A DNA stretch of 64,000 nt from Anabaena sp. UHCC 0204. GTDB lineage: Bacteria > Cyanobacteriota > Cyanobacteriia > Cyanobacteriales > Nostocaceae. Both the position numbers and the translations under genes were made by a program. A model generated the notes under the pieces. That model did no database searches and was not told where the DNA came from. It saw only the letters and a program-made list of their open reading frames with translations. Positions 1-8,674 of the stretch are shown in pieces (within the stretch, counting starts at the first letter, position 1; each line of letters begins with the position of its first letter). Location: assembly GCF_009711975.1 (NCBI RefSeq), contig NZ_VIKW01000023.1:1-64000 (forward strand), in the 5' to 3' direction.

Positions 1-45
1 GAGGAGGTGATTTCATGGAGAAATCCAGGGACTGTTTTCGGCTAC

Positions 46-66
46 AAGCTTTACCATGTAAAGCTT
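46..66. repeat. Short perfect inverted repeat downstream of tsaB
   Basis: Two 9-bp arms (AAGCTTTAC / GTAAAGCTT) flank a 3-base loop, 19 bp beyond the tsaB stop codon. It could form a hairpin at the 3' end of the tsaB transcript, but no T-run follows on the minus strand, so it is not a convincing intrinsic terminator. Confidence 0.4.
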
Positions 67-84
67 AGACAATTTTGCCAATTC

Positions 85-795
85 TCAAATATCTACAGGA
101 TGCTGTCCATAATAAGGCAGAGCTTGTGACCAATGGGGATTTTTACCTTGCTGCCAATCTAAATAAGCTAAATTCAAAATACTATTAACAGTAGCGGCTA
201 AATGAGATGTAGCTGAAATTAACTGATAACTGGTATGCCAATTAGCTAGGGTTTCTTGCCATGCGGTTGGTGTGAAGACTGTATCTGTTAATAAGGCAGT
301 AAGGCCAGAATCATCAGGGGTGGGTTGATAAATAGCGCCGAATACTTGTCCCCGCTGTGCTGGCATTTCTACTGCAATTACTGGATATTGGCAATTTTTG
401 GGGAGGAGAGAAGTATTTTCAGTTTTGTCAGTAGCAATAGAATGGTTATATAAGGTATATTCTTGCCAAGCTACTGCCGCTAGAGTGGAAATGGTAAACA
501 CTGGAATTTTTAGCTGTTGTGCTAATGTACGAGCAGTGACAACACCAATACGAGTTCCTGTAAAACCACCTGGACCTTTAGCAACGGCGATAAATTCTAT
601 ATCTGTCCAAGTTAGCGGTTTAATTGTTTCCAGTAAGTATTGATGGATGTGACTAGATAAATCACGCCCTAAATTCCAAACTTGTGATTGGGGATGATCT
701 GCAAAGTTGCTAATTGCCAAACCAAGTTCTGGTGTTGTGGTATGCAAGGCTAAGGCGTGTTTATTCTGTGGGAGATGTTTGATTATGGTTGTCAA
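85..795 (-). CDS. tsaB: tRNA threonylcarbamoyladenosine biosynthesis protein TsaB
   Basis: TsaB is the non-catalytic, actin-fold partner of TsaD in making the t6A modification at position 37 of ANN-decoding tRNAs, in the cytoplasm. The 236-residue length fits the family. The N-terminal half carries the family signature: a degenerate ASKHA start (ALALHTTTPELGLAI, about residues 14-28) and the strongly conserved GPGGFTGTRIGV loop near residue 74. The C-terminal half is divergent, as usual for cyanobacterial TsaB. It is monocistronic here, with ycf34 on the same strand upstream across a gap of about 190 bp. Identification rests on the signature and is firm. Confidence 0.93.
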   Translation of the reverse strand: MTTIIKHLPQNKHALALHTTTPELGLAISNFADHPQSQVWNLGRDLSSHIHQYLLETIKPLTWTDIEFIAVAKGPGGFTGTRIGVVTARTLAQQLKIPVFTISTLAAVAWQEYTLYNHSIATDKTENTSLLPKNCQYPVIAVEMPAQRGQVFGAIYQPTPDDSGLTALLTDTVFTPTAWQETLANWHTSYQLISATSHLAATVNSILNLAYLDWQQGKNPHWSQALPYYGQHPVDI

Positions 796-909
796 AGTAA
801 ATGCAAATATATTTTTCTGATAAATAATACAGCAGAATTTAGGAACGGAAAGTTAAATAGCTTTTGTTTTGGGCTTTTCAGGGCAACTGAATTAAGCTTT
901 TCAAATTTG

Positions 910-946
910 GTGTTGCTGATTTTCAGTATGAAGTATTCAGCAACAC
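910..946. repeat. Small palindromic repeat, short relative of the 3611-3722 element
   Basis: GTGTTGCTGA and TCAGCAACAC form perfect 10-bp inverted arms around a short AT-rich centre, in the gap between tsaB and ycf34. The same arm opens and closes the nested element at 3611-3722, so this looks like a minimal or decayed member of that family. Confidence 0.5.
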
Positions 947-983
947 TTCAGAATCTGCCTTGAATAACTGAGAAGTCATGAGT

Positions 984-1232
984 TTAGGTGGGGACTAATT
1001 CACCTGGGCGTAATTTAGACCATTTACCTAGTTCTTGCTTAAAACTGAGACAACCCACAACATCCCATTCCATTTCAATTATTTCGCCCTGTGTACGAAT
1101 ATTGACGTTAATGGAAGGTTCGTTGGGGTCAAAATTTGGTGTTTCTGTCAGGTGGGGCTGTTGGTGCTGAGTTTCTACGGCGTTGTAGGTAACACAGCGG
1201 TCTACATAGTGGCAATTCACGCAAATACACAT
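984..1232 (-). CDS. ycf34: Ycf34 family protein
   Basis: The 82-residue protein begins MCICVNCHYVDRC and contains the cysteine spacing and central acidic-hydrophobic segment typical of Ycf34, a small protein conserved in cyanobacteria and algal plastids. Published work on the family describes an Fe-S-binding protein that influences photosynthetic electron transport. Cysteines at residues 2, 4, 7 and 13 plus one in VVGCLSF are candidate ligands. It is upstream of tsaB on the same strand and divergent from the nucleotidyltransferase gene beginning near 1313. Length and N-terminus match the family well. Confidence 0.92.
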   Translation of the reverse strand: MCICVNCHYVDRCVTYNAVETQHQQPHLTETPNFDPNEPSINVNIRTQGEIIEMEWDVVGCLSFKQELGKWSKLRPGELVPT

Positions 1233-1312
1233 AATAGAACCAACTCTAAAAACCTTTATAGTTAATGTAGCTTAAGCCAGAATAATAAGCATGACTTACT
1301 GGGTTGATTTTT

Positions 1313-2590
1313 ATGACAATGGATGAATTAGTTAGTTCTCGCCTAGCCGCCAAAAATTGGCCTTTTAATCTGGAATATTTGCCACAACCTGTTTATATGG
1401 TAGGTGGTGCGGTACGTGATGCGATTTTGGGTAGAGTGCGGGAGTATATGGATTTAGATTTTATTATTCCATCGGATGCGGTGAAGATAGCTAGAAAAAT
1501 TGCTCAACGTTATCAAGCTGGTTTTGTATTACTTGATGCTGAAAGACAAATTGCTCGTGTAGTATTTCCTGAAGCTACGGCTGATTTTGCTCAACAGGAG
1601 GGAGAGAGTTTAACTGCGGATTTGTATAGAAGAGATTTTACTATTAATGCGATCGCTTATAATCCCCATACCCAAGAAATTATTGATCCTCTCCAAGGCT
1701 ATAAAGATATAGAATATGGCTTATTACGGATGATATCACCTGTAAATCTGCAAAACGATCCTTTGCGGTTAATGCGGGCTTATCGTCAAGCTGCTCAACT
1801 TGGTTTTACTATTGAACCAGCTACTCAGGAGACAATTCGTAATTTAGCAGCAAGCATCAATGAGGTAGCAGCAGAAAGAGTGCGAGTAGAAATTAATTAT
1901 TTGTTGGCAAATTCTCATGGGACATCTTGGCTAAATCTTGCTTGGAAAGATGGTGTTTTAAGTAATTTTTTCAAAAATGCTACTGAGCAAAGTTTTATAA
2001 AGTTAAATGCTGTTGATCAAGCTGCTACGTTAATTAGCGATAATTGGCAGGAATTAGGAGAAGAATTGGCAACTTATGTGCGTGAAACTGTGAAAACTTC
2101 TTGGTTAAGTATTGCTAAACTTGCTTGTCTTGTTGACTCAAAACCAGAAGTTGCAGAAATAGAACTACAGGAACTTACTTACAGTCGCACAGAAAATCGG
2201 GGTGTAACAACGGCTTTAAGACTGTTTTCGGAAATAAAAGAGGTAAATATATCTTTGCGGAAACAGTATTTTCTCTTTCGGGAAATGGGTATTTTATTTC
2301 CGGCTGTGTTGGTATTAGCTTTAGCAAATGATATTGTAGCTAAGGGAATGTTTGAGGAAAGTATGTTAGCTATATACAAACCTTTAATCAAGCGTTATCT
2401 TAACCCTAATGATGTTGTTGCACATCCTACTGCTTTACTCAATGGTAAAGACATTATGACAGCGTTAAACATTCCTGCTTCACCACAGGTAGGTGAATTA
2501 TTAATGGAGGTTGGTGTTGCCCAAGCTGAAGGTAAAATTTCCACAGCGAAAGAAGCACTAGAATTTGCAGTAAATTTAGTCAAAAATTAA
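1313..2590 (+). CDS. CCA tRNA nucleotidyltransferase / poly(A) polymerase family protein
   Basis: This is a class II nucleotidyltransferase that adds or repairs the CCA end of tRNA, or is one half of a split CC-/A-adding pair. Visible motifs are VGGAVRDAILGR near residue 30, the DLDF metal-binding pair about 20 residues later, RRDFTINAIAYN near residue 107, and the DPLRLMRAYRQAAQLGF RNA-binding helix near residue 155. The all-helical C-terminal half is divergent. The open frame reaches back to a TTG at 1304; ATG codons at 1313 and 1319 are more likely starts, and family proteins usually begin just before the DELV-like segment. CC-adding, A-adding or full CCA specificity cannot be settled from sequence alone. 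Confidence 0.87.
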   Translation: MTMDELVSSRLAAKNWPFNLEYLPQPVYMVGGAVRDAILGRVREYMDLDFIIPSDAVKIARKIAQRYQAGFVLLDAERQIARVVFPEATADFAQQEGESLTADLYRRDFTINAIAYNPHTQEIIDPLQGYKDIEYGLLRMISPVNLQNDPLRLMRAYRQAAQLGFTIEPATQETIRNLAASINEVAAERVRVEINYLLANSHGTSWLNLAWKDGVLSNFFKNATEQSFIKLNAVDQAATLISDNWQELGEELATYVRETVKTSWLSIAKLACLVDSKPEVAEIELQELTYSRTENRGVTTALRLFSEIKEVNISLRKQYFLFREMGILFPAVLVLALANDIVAKGMFEESMLAIYKPLIKRYLNPNDVVAHPTALLNGKDIMTALNIPASPQVGELLMEVGVAQAEGKISTAKEALEFAVNLVKN

Positions 2591-2641
2591 ACTTCTTCAA
2601 TTCTTATTTGAGCGGTTTATTTAAGTTTTATGGAGTAATAA

Positions 2642-3439
2642 ATGAGTCTAATTTGGCAGGCTGATTTTTATCGTAGTCCCCGGCAAAATTTACCAGGACA
2701 GGTATTATGGGAATTATTAGTTTGTAATGAAACTCGTAGTTTCGAGTATGCGGCTACTTGTCCCCAATCACAAGCTAATTCTATTTGGATTACTCAACAA
2801 TTACAATTAGCAAGTGGGGGAAAGTTACCAGATATAATTCAGGTATTTCGTCCTCAGTCTTTAAGTTTAATTACAACTGCGGGAAATAATTTAGGTATCA
2901 AGGTTGAAGCTACTCGAAGAACTACGGCGTTGAAACAGTGGTTAAAAGCGAAGGAATATACTCTAACTGTGGATAAACCAGCTCCAGTACCATTACCTGA
3001 AAATTTGTGGGGGGAAGAATGGCGCTTTGCAACGATTCCATCTGGTGATATTGTAGATGAGTTTATAGAACGTCCAATTCCTATTTTACAAATCCCAGAG
3101 TTTCTAAAACCAATTAATCTTGGTGTAGCTTCAACAATTCCTATTCCTGGGGTAGTAATTTATGGTGGACGACAATCTATGCGTTTAGCGCAGTGGTTAC
3201 AAGAAACTAAACCTGTATCATTAAACTACATTTCTGGTGCGCCCGATGGTTTGATTTTAGAAGCTGGTTTAGTGGATAGATGGATTTTGGCGACTTTTGA
3301 AGATGAGGAAATTACCAATGCGGCAAAAACTTATGAACAAAGAAAACAGCTAAGTCATGGGTTACATTTTCTTTTAGTACAGCCAGATGATTCGGGAATG
3401 ACTTATACTGGTTTTTGGTTGTTGCGACAAGAGGAATAA
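2642..3439 (+). CDS. Tab2/Atab2 family RNA-binding protein (paralogue 1)
   Basis: The 265-residue protein starts MSLIWQADFYRSP and ends GFWLLRQEE, the diagnostic ends of the Tab2/Atab2 family. Family members bind psaB mRNA in algae and plants and are needed for photosystem I synthesis; cyanobacterial homologues are linked to photosystem biogenesis. Conserved blocks include a WELLVC-like segment, an FRPQ strand near residue 70 and an ILEAGLVDRW-like block near 200. A longer paralogue is encoded at 15169-16032; the two share the same architecture but are clearly divergent. It follows the nucleotidyltransferase gene by about 50 bp and may be co-transcribed with it. Confidence 0.85.
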   Translation: MSLIWQADFYRSPRQNLPGQVLWELLVCNETRSFEYAATCPQSQANSIWITQQLQLASGGKLPDIIQVFRPQSLSLITTAGNNLGIKVEATRRTTALKQWLKAKEYTLTVDKPAPVPLPENLWGEEWRFATIPSGDIVDEFIERPIPILQIPEFLKPINLGVASTIPIPGVVIYGGRQSMRLAQWLQETKPVSLNYISGAPDGLILEAGLVDRWILATFEDEEITNAAKTYEQRKQLSHGLHFLLVQPDDSGMTYTGFWLLRQEE

Positions 3440-3597
3440 ACTAAACTGTTTTTGTAGGTTTAAATAGGGCTTGCTGAAAGAAATTTAAACCTTTGATGAA
3501 TTAATAATTTCAGGTTCTAGATGATGCTTCTTTAGAGGATGTTTGAAAAGTATCAGAATTAATCGAGATACCCCCAACTCTCCTTCAACTATATTTA

Positions 3598-3812
3598 TAT
3601 AGCAATTTCCGGTGTTGCTGATTAAGAGTATGATTTTGTTTCACGCAGAGGCGCAGAGTCTACAGAGAGTAAGAGTTTGAAATCATTGATTTTTGAATTT
3701 CATACCCTAATTCAGCAACGCCAATTTCCATTCAAGTGAGGTATAAGCAGTAGAAATTAACCGCAGATAAACGCAGATTTTTTTGTACCTCATCAGATTA
3801 GGAAACGCTATA
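3598..3812. mobile_element. MITE family 1 (TATAGC ends), interrupted by a second MITE
   Basis: The ends are related inverted repeats: TATAGCAATTTCC + ATTCAAGTGAGGTA on the left and GTACCTCATCAGATTAGG + AAACGCTATA on the right, with internal AACCGCAGATAAACGCAGAT. The same element occurs in opposite orientation at 35002-35107, so it is dispersed. The left arm is split by the 3611-3722 element. Without that insert it would be about 96 bp. The right end runs into the false N-terminus of the following pseudouridine synthase frame. TA-rich outer ends suggest an IS630/Tc1-like MITE, which is inference. Just left, at 3533-3551, is a solo arm AGAGGATGTTTGAAAAGT related to the ends of 12873-13035. The gap 3440-3818 holds no gene. 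Confidence 0.75.
3611..3722. mobile_element. MITE family 2 nested in MITE family 1 with target-site duplication
   Basis: Terminal inverted repeats GGTGTTGCTGATTAAGAGTA and, on the opposite strand, GGCGTTGCTGAATTAGGGTA bound a 112-bp element. The 7-bp sequence AATTTCC stands immediately on both sides (3604-3610 and 3723-3729); counting the preceding C gives 8 bp. Joining the flanks restores an uninterrupted family-1 left arm. Inside is the widespread cyanobacterial motif TTCACGCAGAGGCGCAGAG. Confidence 0.75.
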
Positions 3813-3818
3813 TATTTT

Positions 3819-5438
3819 ATGGTTATTCTTCATCCACTTTCAGACTTTATCAACTCCAATTCTATTATTGCTCCTTTACAAACTAACTATTACTACGAAG
3901 GGAAATGTCCTGAAACTGGCGAAGTTCTCAGATTACCCCGTACACCTTTATCAGAAGCTATAGCTTATGGTTTAATGCAACAAATTGAGCAAAATCAATT
4001 GTATGGCTCTGAGGGAAAAATGTATGGTATTTTGCTAGTTGAATTACCCAATGGTGAACAAAGAGTTATTAAAGCTTTTTCTGGTTTATTGAATGGTAAT
4101 AGTATTGTTGAAGGTTGGGTTTCCCCTATCTCTGGAAGAGAAGAAGTAGCTTTATTAGAAAACCAGACTTTAGCAGAGCTAGAAGCAATTAAACAACAAA
4201 TAATTAGTCTTCAACAAGTTCCAGAAAGAGGAGAATATCAAACTCTGTATGCTGAATATACTCTACAGTTACAAGCTATTAAATTACAGCATGATCATAG
4301 CAAATTGCTAAGAGAAGAACAACGGCGACAATTTGATCAAAATCTCACAGAAGAATCTTTAAAAATTGCTCTGGCAACACTAGAAGCAGAAAGCCGTCAG
4401 CAGGGAATTGAACGCCGAAATATTAAACGTCGTCAAAATGAAATTATACAGCCATTACAGGAAATTATAACTGCTGCTGATCAGAAAATCACAAAACTCA
4501 AACAACAGAGAAAACAACTATCCCGGCAATTACAAACACAAATGCACGCTGCTTATAGCCTCACTAATTTTTATGGAAAATCTCGATCTTTACAGCAATT
4601 ATTACCAAAAGGAACACCCACGGGTACAGGTGAATGTTGCGCTCCTAAATTATTACATTATGCAGCTACTCATGGATTAAAACCTCTAGCAATGGCTGAA
4701 TTTTGGTGGGGTGATTCTACTATAGAGAATAAAGTTAAAGGAGAATTTTACGGTGCTTGTTTAGAAAGATGTCAACCTTTAATGGGATTTCTATTATCAG
4801 GATTAAAGTCACATAAAGTAGAGATAATTTATGAAGATGAATGGTTAATTGCTGTAAATAAATCCCCTGGATTATTATCTGTGCCTGGTCGTTATTTTCA
4901 TAATCAAGATAGTGTAATTAGTCGCTTACGTTATTTATATAATCAAGAATTAATAGCTATACATCGTTTAGATCAAGATACTTCTGGAATTTTATTAATA
5001 GCTAAAGATTTATTTACTTATTCTCAATTAAGTCAACAATTCCAAAAAAGACAAGTTCATAAAGTTTATGAAGCGATAATTGCAGGTTCTCTAAATATTA
5101 CGGAAGGTGAAATTAATTTACCTTTGTGGGGAAATCCTGACAATCGGCCTTATCAACAAGTGGATTTAGAACGGGGAAAACCTAGTTTAACTCACTTCCG
5201 TGTCATGGATAGGGAAGGAAATTTTACACGGGTAGAATTCACACCTCTCACTGGACGTACCCACCAATTACGAGTTCATGCTGCCGATAGGAGAGGGCTG
5301 GGAATGAAGATTTTGGGAGATAAACTCTATGGTTGTCATGCTGAGACAAGTAGATTATATCTGCACGCAAGGGAGTTAAGTTTTCAGCATCCTCATGTAG
5401 AAAAAATCTTACATTTACAGGTAAAAACACCGTTTTAA
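3819..5438 (+). CDS. RluA family pseudouridine synthase with long N-terminal extension
   Basis: The C-terminal 230 residues form an RluA-type pseudouridine synthase: IYEDEWLIAVNKSPGLLSVPG, the catalytic HRLDQDTSGI with its aspartate, and LTGRTHQLRVHA. These enzymes isomerise uridine in rRNA or tRNA. The N-terminal 330 residues hold a predicted coiled coil (roughly residues 110-240, Gln/Lys/Arg-rich heptads) and a TGECCAPKLLHYAATHGL block seen in large cyanobacterial RluA-like proteins. The frame is open back to a TTG at 3783, but those 12 codons lie in the repeat ending at 3812, so ATG 3819 is preferred. The target RNA is unknown. Confidence 0.88.
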   Translation: MVILHPLSDFINSNSIIAPLQTNYYYEGKCPETGEVLRLPRTPLSEAIAYGLMQQIEQNQLYGSEGKMYGILLVELPNGEQRVIKAFSGLLNGNSIVEGWVSPISGREEVALLENQTLAELEAIKQQIISLQQVPERGEYQTLYAEYTLQLQAIKLQHDHSKLLREEQRRQFDQNLTEESLKIALATLEAESRQQGIERRNIKRRQNEIIQPLQEIITAADQKITKLKQQRKQLSRQLQTQMHAAYSLTNFYGKSRSLQQLLPKGTPTGTGECCAPKLLHYAATHGLKPLAMAEFWWGDSTIENKVKGEFYGACLERCQPLMGFLLSGLKSHKVEIIYEDEWLIAVNKSPGLLSVPGRYFHNQDSVISRLRYLYNQELIAIHRLDQDTSGILLIAKDLFTYSQLSQQFQKRQVHKVYEAIIAGSLNITEGEINLPLWGNPDNRPYQQVDLERGKPSLTHFRVMDREGNFTRVEFTPLTGRTHQLRVHAADRRGLGMKILGDKLYGCHAETSRLYLHARELSFQHPHVEKILHLQVKTPF

Positions 5439-5530
5439 CTAGGACATCAATTTTGTAAAGATATATTGACAAACACTCTAAAATTATCTTATTGTTTAAT
5501 ATAACAAGCGTTCGATATAAAAACCGGGCT

Positions 5531-6112
5531 ATGCCGAAAATTGTTGATCACGAACAATACCGCAAAGAATTACTCGGTAAATGTTTTGATTTATTTGCTG
5601 CAAAAGGTTATGCGGCCATTACCATGCGGGAAATTGCTGCGGATTTAAAGGTTTCAACAGGGACGCTGTATCATTACTTTCCCAACAAACAAGCTTTGTT
5701 TGAGCAATTGGTGGAAGAAATTAGTCAGCAGGATATTATTGCAGCTTTAACAGAGTTTGGAGGGAAAAATAACTTATCAGAATTAATGGAAGCCTTGGGA
5801 GAATACCTGGTTAAAAATGAGGATTATTTAATTAAGTGGACTTATGTCTGGGTTGATTTTTGTCAACATCAAGACTCAAAAATAATGCTGAGTAATAGCA
5901 CTATTTTTAAACGTGCTAATCAAAGATGTCAGCAAGTAGCCTGTGATTTATTAGGTGTTAGAGATGTGGTATTAGCCTCTTTTGTTTTGAGTTTTGTGAA
6001 TGGTGTGGTTCTGGAAAAATTATGGGGAAATGAAAATATTGATTTTCCTGAACAATGCCAGCTTTTGGGCGAAATGGTGACAGCATATTTACAGCAAAAA
6101 GTCCAGGGATAA
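5531..6112 (+). CDS. TetR/AcrR family transcriptional regulator
   Basis: A TetR-type repressor of about 193 residues. The N-terminal DNA-binding part reads FDLFAAKGYAAITMREIAADL then the recognition helix VSTGTLYHYFPNKQALFEQL (residues about 12-52), the clearest TetR signature; the C-terminal helical ligand domain is family-variable. The start is placed at ATG 5531 (MPKIVDHEQYRKELL); the frame is open to 5492 but that stretch looks like promoter DNA, with a TTGACA hexamer at 5466-5471. It lies 36 bp upstream of the devBCA genes on the same strand, so it probably controls that exporter in response to a substrate of it; this is inference. Confidence 0.9.
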   Translation: MPKIVDHEQYRKELLGKCFDLFAAKGYAAITMREIAADLKVSTGTLYHYFPNKQALFEQLVEEISQQDIIAALTEFGGKNNLSELMEALGEYLVKNEDYLIKWTYVWVDFCQHQDSKIMLSNSTIFKRANQRCQQVACDLLGVRDVVLASFVLSFVNGVVLEKLWGNENIDFPEQCQLLGEMVTAYLQQKVQG

Positions 6113-6148
6113 ATGCCGATAAATTTATTTTTGATTTGGGGAAATTAG

Positions 6149-7438
6149 ATGAATTATAAACTATTGTTTAAACCAAAAAATCAAGGTTTAATTGCTTTAA
6201 TAATCGCGGCTACTACGATTACAGCAGGAATTGCGATTTATGGGATTTCCAACTTTGGGCAAATGGGTAAAACGTCTGTAACAGAAGTAGAAACAATTGT
6301 ACCTGTTCCGAAAATAGTTACTGCGTTAGGAAGACTAGAACCAGAAACAGAAGTCATTAAATTATCTGCACCTTTAGCATTAGATGGCGATCGCATTGCT
6401 GAAGTATTAATTAAAGAAGGTGATAATGTTAATGCAGGACGGGTAATTGCTATTTTACAATCTCGTGATATCTTAAAAAATTCCGTCATTCAAGCACAGA
6501 AACAAGTGAGAGTTGCCCAAGCTAAATTACAACAAATTAAAGCCGGAGCTAAATTAGGAGAAATTCAAGCACAAAAAGCAAGTGTTGAGAGGATTAAGGC
6601 ACAATATGCAGGAGATAAGCAAGCCAAGCAGGAAAATATTGCTCGGATATCAGCCCAATGGCAAGGTGATAGAATTGCCCAAACTGCAACTATTAATAAA
6701 TTAACAGCAGAACTTAAAAATGCGGAAGCAGAATATCAACGCTATGAACAGTTATTTACTGAAGGGGCAATTTCTAACTCTGTAATTGATAGTAAACGAT
6801 TAACTGTCGAAACTGCTAAACAGACATTAAGTGAATCCCAAGCTGTTCTGAATCGGATTAATACTACAGCAAATAAACAACTAGCAGAAGCTAAAGTTGA
6901 ACTCAATCGGATTAATACTACTAGCAATAAACAAATTAGTGAAGCCACAGCCAAATTGAATAGCGTCGCCGAAATTCGTCCTGTAGATGTGCAGTTAGCG
7001 CAAGCAGAAGTTGAAAGTGCGATCGCTGATTTAAAACGTGCAGAAACTGAACTAGAAGCAGCTTATATTCGTGTCCCAATGACAGGACAAATTATCAAAA
7101 TCCATACTAAAGTCGGCGAAAAAATTGGTGAAAACGGTATTGCTGATTTTGCTCAAACTAACACAATGGTAGCCGTAGCAGAAGTTTATCAAACAGATAT
7201 TAGCAAAATAAAATTAAAACAAAAAGCTATAATTACCAGTCAAGGATTTACAGGAGAACTGCAAGGTACAGTTGAACAAATTGGTTTACAAGTTAACCGC
7301 CAAAATGTTTTTAGTGATCAACCAGGAGAAAACTTAGATAGCCGGATTGTAGAAGTAAAAATTCGCCTGAATCCTGAAGATAGCAAAAAAGTTTCTAGTT
7401 TAACTAATTTACAAGTGCAAACAACAATTAAATTGTAA
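6149..7438 (+). CDS. devB: DevB-type membrane fusion protein (HlyD family) of an ABC exporter
   Basis: Periplasmic adaptor subunit of a DevBCA-type exporter. One N-terminal membrane segment (residues about 14-33, LIALIIAATTITAGIAIYGI) is followed by a lipoyl-like half-motif (ALGRLEPETEVIKLSAP, then AEVLIKEGDNVNAGRVIAIL), a long Ala/Gln/Lys-rich coiled coil (about residues 110-290) and the second lipoyl/beta-barrel part (AYIRVPMTGQIIKIHTKVGEKI). Family members link the inner-membrane pump to a TolC-like outer-membrane channel and export heterocyst glycolipids or related compounds. It is first of three genes with short gaps (34 and 20 bp), downstream of the TetR gene. Nostocales carry several paralogues, so the cargo cannot be assigned. 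Confidence 0.9.
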   Translation: MNYKLLFKPKNQGLIALIIAATTITAGIAIYGISNFGQMGKTSVTEVETIVPVPKIVTALGRLEPETEVIKLSAPLALDGDRIAEVLIKEGDNVNAGRVIAILQSRDILKNSVIQAQKQVRVAQAKLQQIKAGAKLGEIQAQKASVERIKAQYAGDKQAKQENIARISAQWQGDRIAQTATINKLTAELKNAEAEYQRYEQLFTEGAISNSVIDSKRLTVETAKQTLSESQAVLNRINTTANKQLAEAKVELNRINTTSNKQISEATAKLNSVAEIRPVDVQLAQAEVESAIADLKRAETELEAAYIRVPMTGQIIKIHTKVGEKIGENGIADFAQTNTMVAVAEVYQTDISKIKLKQKAIITSQGFTGELQGTVEQIGLQVNRQNVFSDQPGENLDSRIVEVKIRLNPEDSKKVSSLTNLQVQTTIKL

Positions 7439-7472
7439 TTGATTTTCCCATAGAGGTGCAGAGAGGAAAAAA

Positions 7473-8654
7473 ATGATTAATAAAATGTTTCGGAAAACTC
7501 CCCTAGCTTGGCGACAATTAATGAAAGAAAAAACGCGGCTTGTGGTTGCAGTCGCGGGAATTAGCTTTGCCGATATACTGATATTTATTCAGATGGGTTT
7601 TGAAAGTGCATTATTTGATGCTGCTGTTCAACCTCATCGCAATCTACAAGCGGATTTAGTATTAATTAATCCTCAATTTGAAACTTTATTTTCAGTTAAA
7701 AGTTTTTCGAGAGAAAGACTTTATCAAGCATTAAGTTATAATGGTGTAAAATCAGTTAGTTCTATTTACATTAGTACCGGACAATGGCGCAATCCTGAAA
7801 CAAGAATGGATCGAGCTATTTTAGTTTGGGGTGTAGATCCAGTTACACCTGGCTTGAAATTTCCTGAACTGCAAGCTAAAAAAGATTATCTTAAACAATT
7901 AAATCAAGTTTTGTTTGATGAAGCTAGTCGTCCAGAATATGGACAAGTTGGGAGTATTTTTCGAGAAACAGGGAAATTTAACGCCGAATTAAGCGGAAGA
8001 AATGTCAGTGTCAAGGGATTATTTCAAAATGGTGCTTCCTTTGCTGCTGATGGTAATGTTGTTGTTAGTGATTCTACTTTTTTACAATTATTTCCTACTC
8101 GTAAACCTGATCAAATTGAAGTTGGGTTAATTACTCTTCAACCCGGTGCTGATATTGAAAAAGTTCAAGCACAACTGAGAAGAGGATTAAATCCAGATCC
8201 TCAAAATCCCTTTGTTGAAGTTGGTACTCCGGAAACATTTGCCCAAAAAGAAAGAACTTATTGGTCTAATGGTACAGGGATTGGTTTTATTTTTGGTTTG
8301 GGTGTGATAGTCGGTTTTATTGTTGGTATTGTCATTGTTTATCAAATTCTTTATTCCGACGTTTCTGATCACTTACCAGAATACGCCACTCTCAAAGCAA
8401 TGGGTTATACCGACAATTATCTATTACGAGTTTTGTTGCAGGAAGCATTATTGTTAGCAGCTTTGGGTTATTTACCTGCATTTTTTCTATCTTTTGGGAT
8501 ATATCAATTAACTTTTGCGGCAACTCTTTTACCAATATATATGAAGGTAGATCGGGCAATTAATGTTTTTATTTTAACGGTAGTTATGTGTACTATTTCT
8601 GGGGCAATTGCAATGCGAAAACTCCGTTCGGCTGATCCTGCGGATATTTTTTAA
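7473..8654 (+). CDS. devC: DevC-type ABC exporter permease
   Basis: Inner-membrane permease, 393 residues, of the FtsX/MacB-like type: an N-terminal membrane helix (LVVAVAGISFADILIFIQM, residues about 23-41), a large periplasmic domain to about residue 265, then three helices (GFIFGLGVIVGFIVGIVIVY, ALLLAALGYLPAFFLSFGIY and VFILTVVMCTISGAIAM) and the terminal RKLRSADPADIF typical of DevC. It starts PLAWRQLMKEKTRL, also diagnostic. It sits between the adaptor and ATPase genes and should form their membrane partner. Confidence 0.9.
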   Translation: MINKMFRKTPLAWRQLMKEKTRLVVAVAGISFADILIFIQMGFESALFDAAVQPHRNLQADLVLINPQFETLFSVKSFSRERLYQALSYNGVKSVSSIYISTGQWRNPETRMDRAILVWGVDPVTPGLKFPELQAKKDYLKQLNQVLFDEASRPEYGQVGSIFRETGKFNAELSGRNVSVKGLFQNGASFAADGNVVVSDSTFLQLFPTRKPDQIEVGLITLQPGADIEKVQAQLRRGLNPDPQNPFVEVGTPETFAQKERTYWSNGTGIGFIFGLGVIVGFIVGIVIVYQILYSDVSDHLPEYATLKAMGYTDNYLLRVLLQEALLLAALGYLPAFFLSFGIYQLTFAATLLPIYMKVDRAINVFILTVVMCTISGAIAMRKLRSADPADIF

Positions 8655-8674
8655 TATAAAGGTAAAAATCAACT

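Noticed and set aside
1-129. Open plus-strand frame running in from the left edge (EEVISWRNPGTVFGYKLYHV...)
   Set aside because: It has no family I recognise, overlaps the certain tsaB gene antisense for 45 bp and could be open by chance; not enough sequence to support a partial gene.
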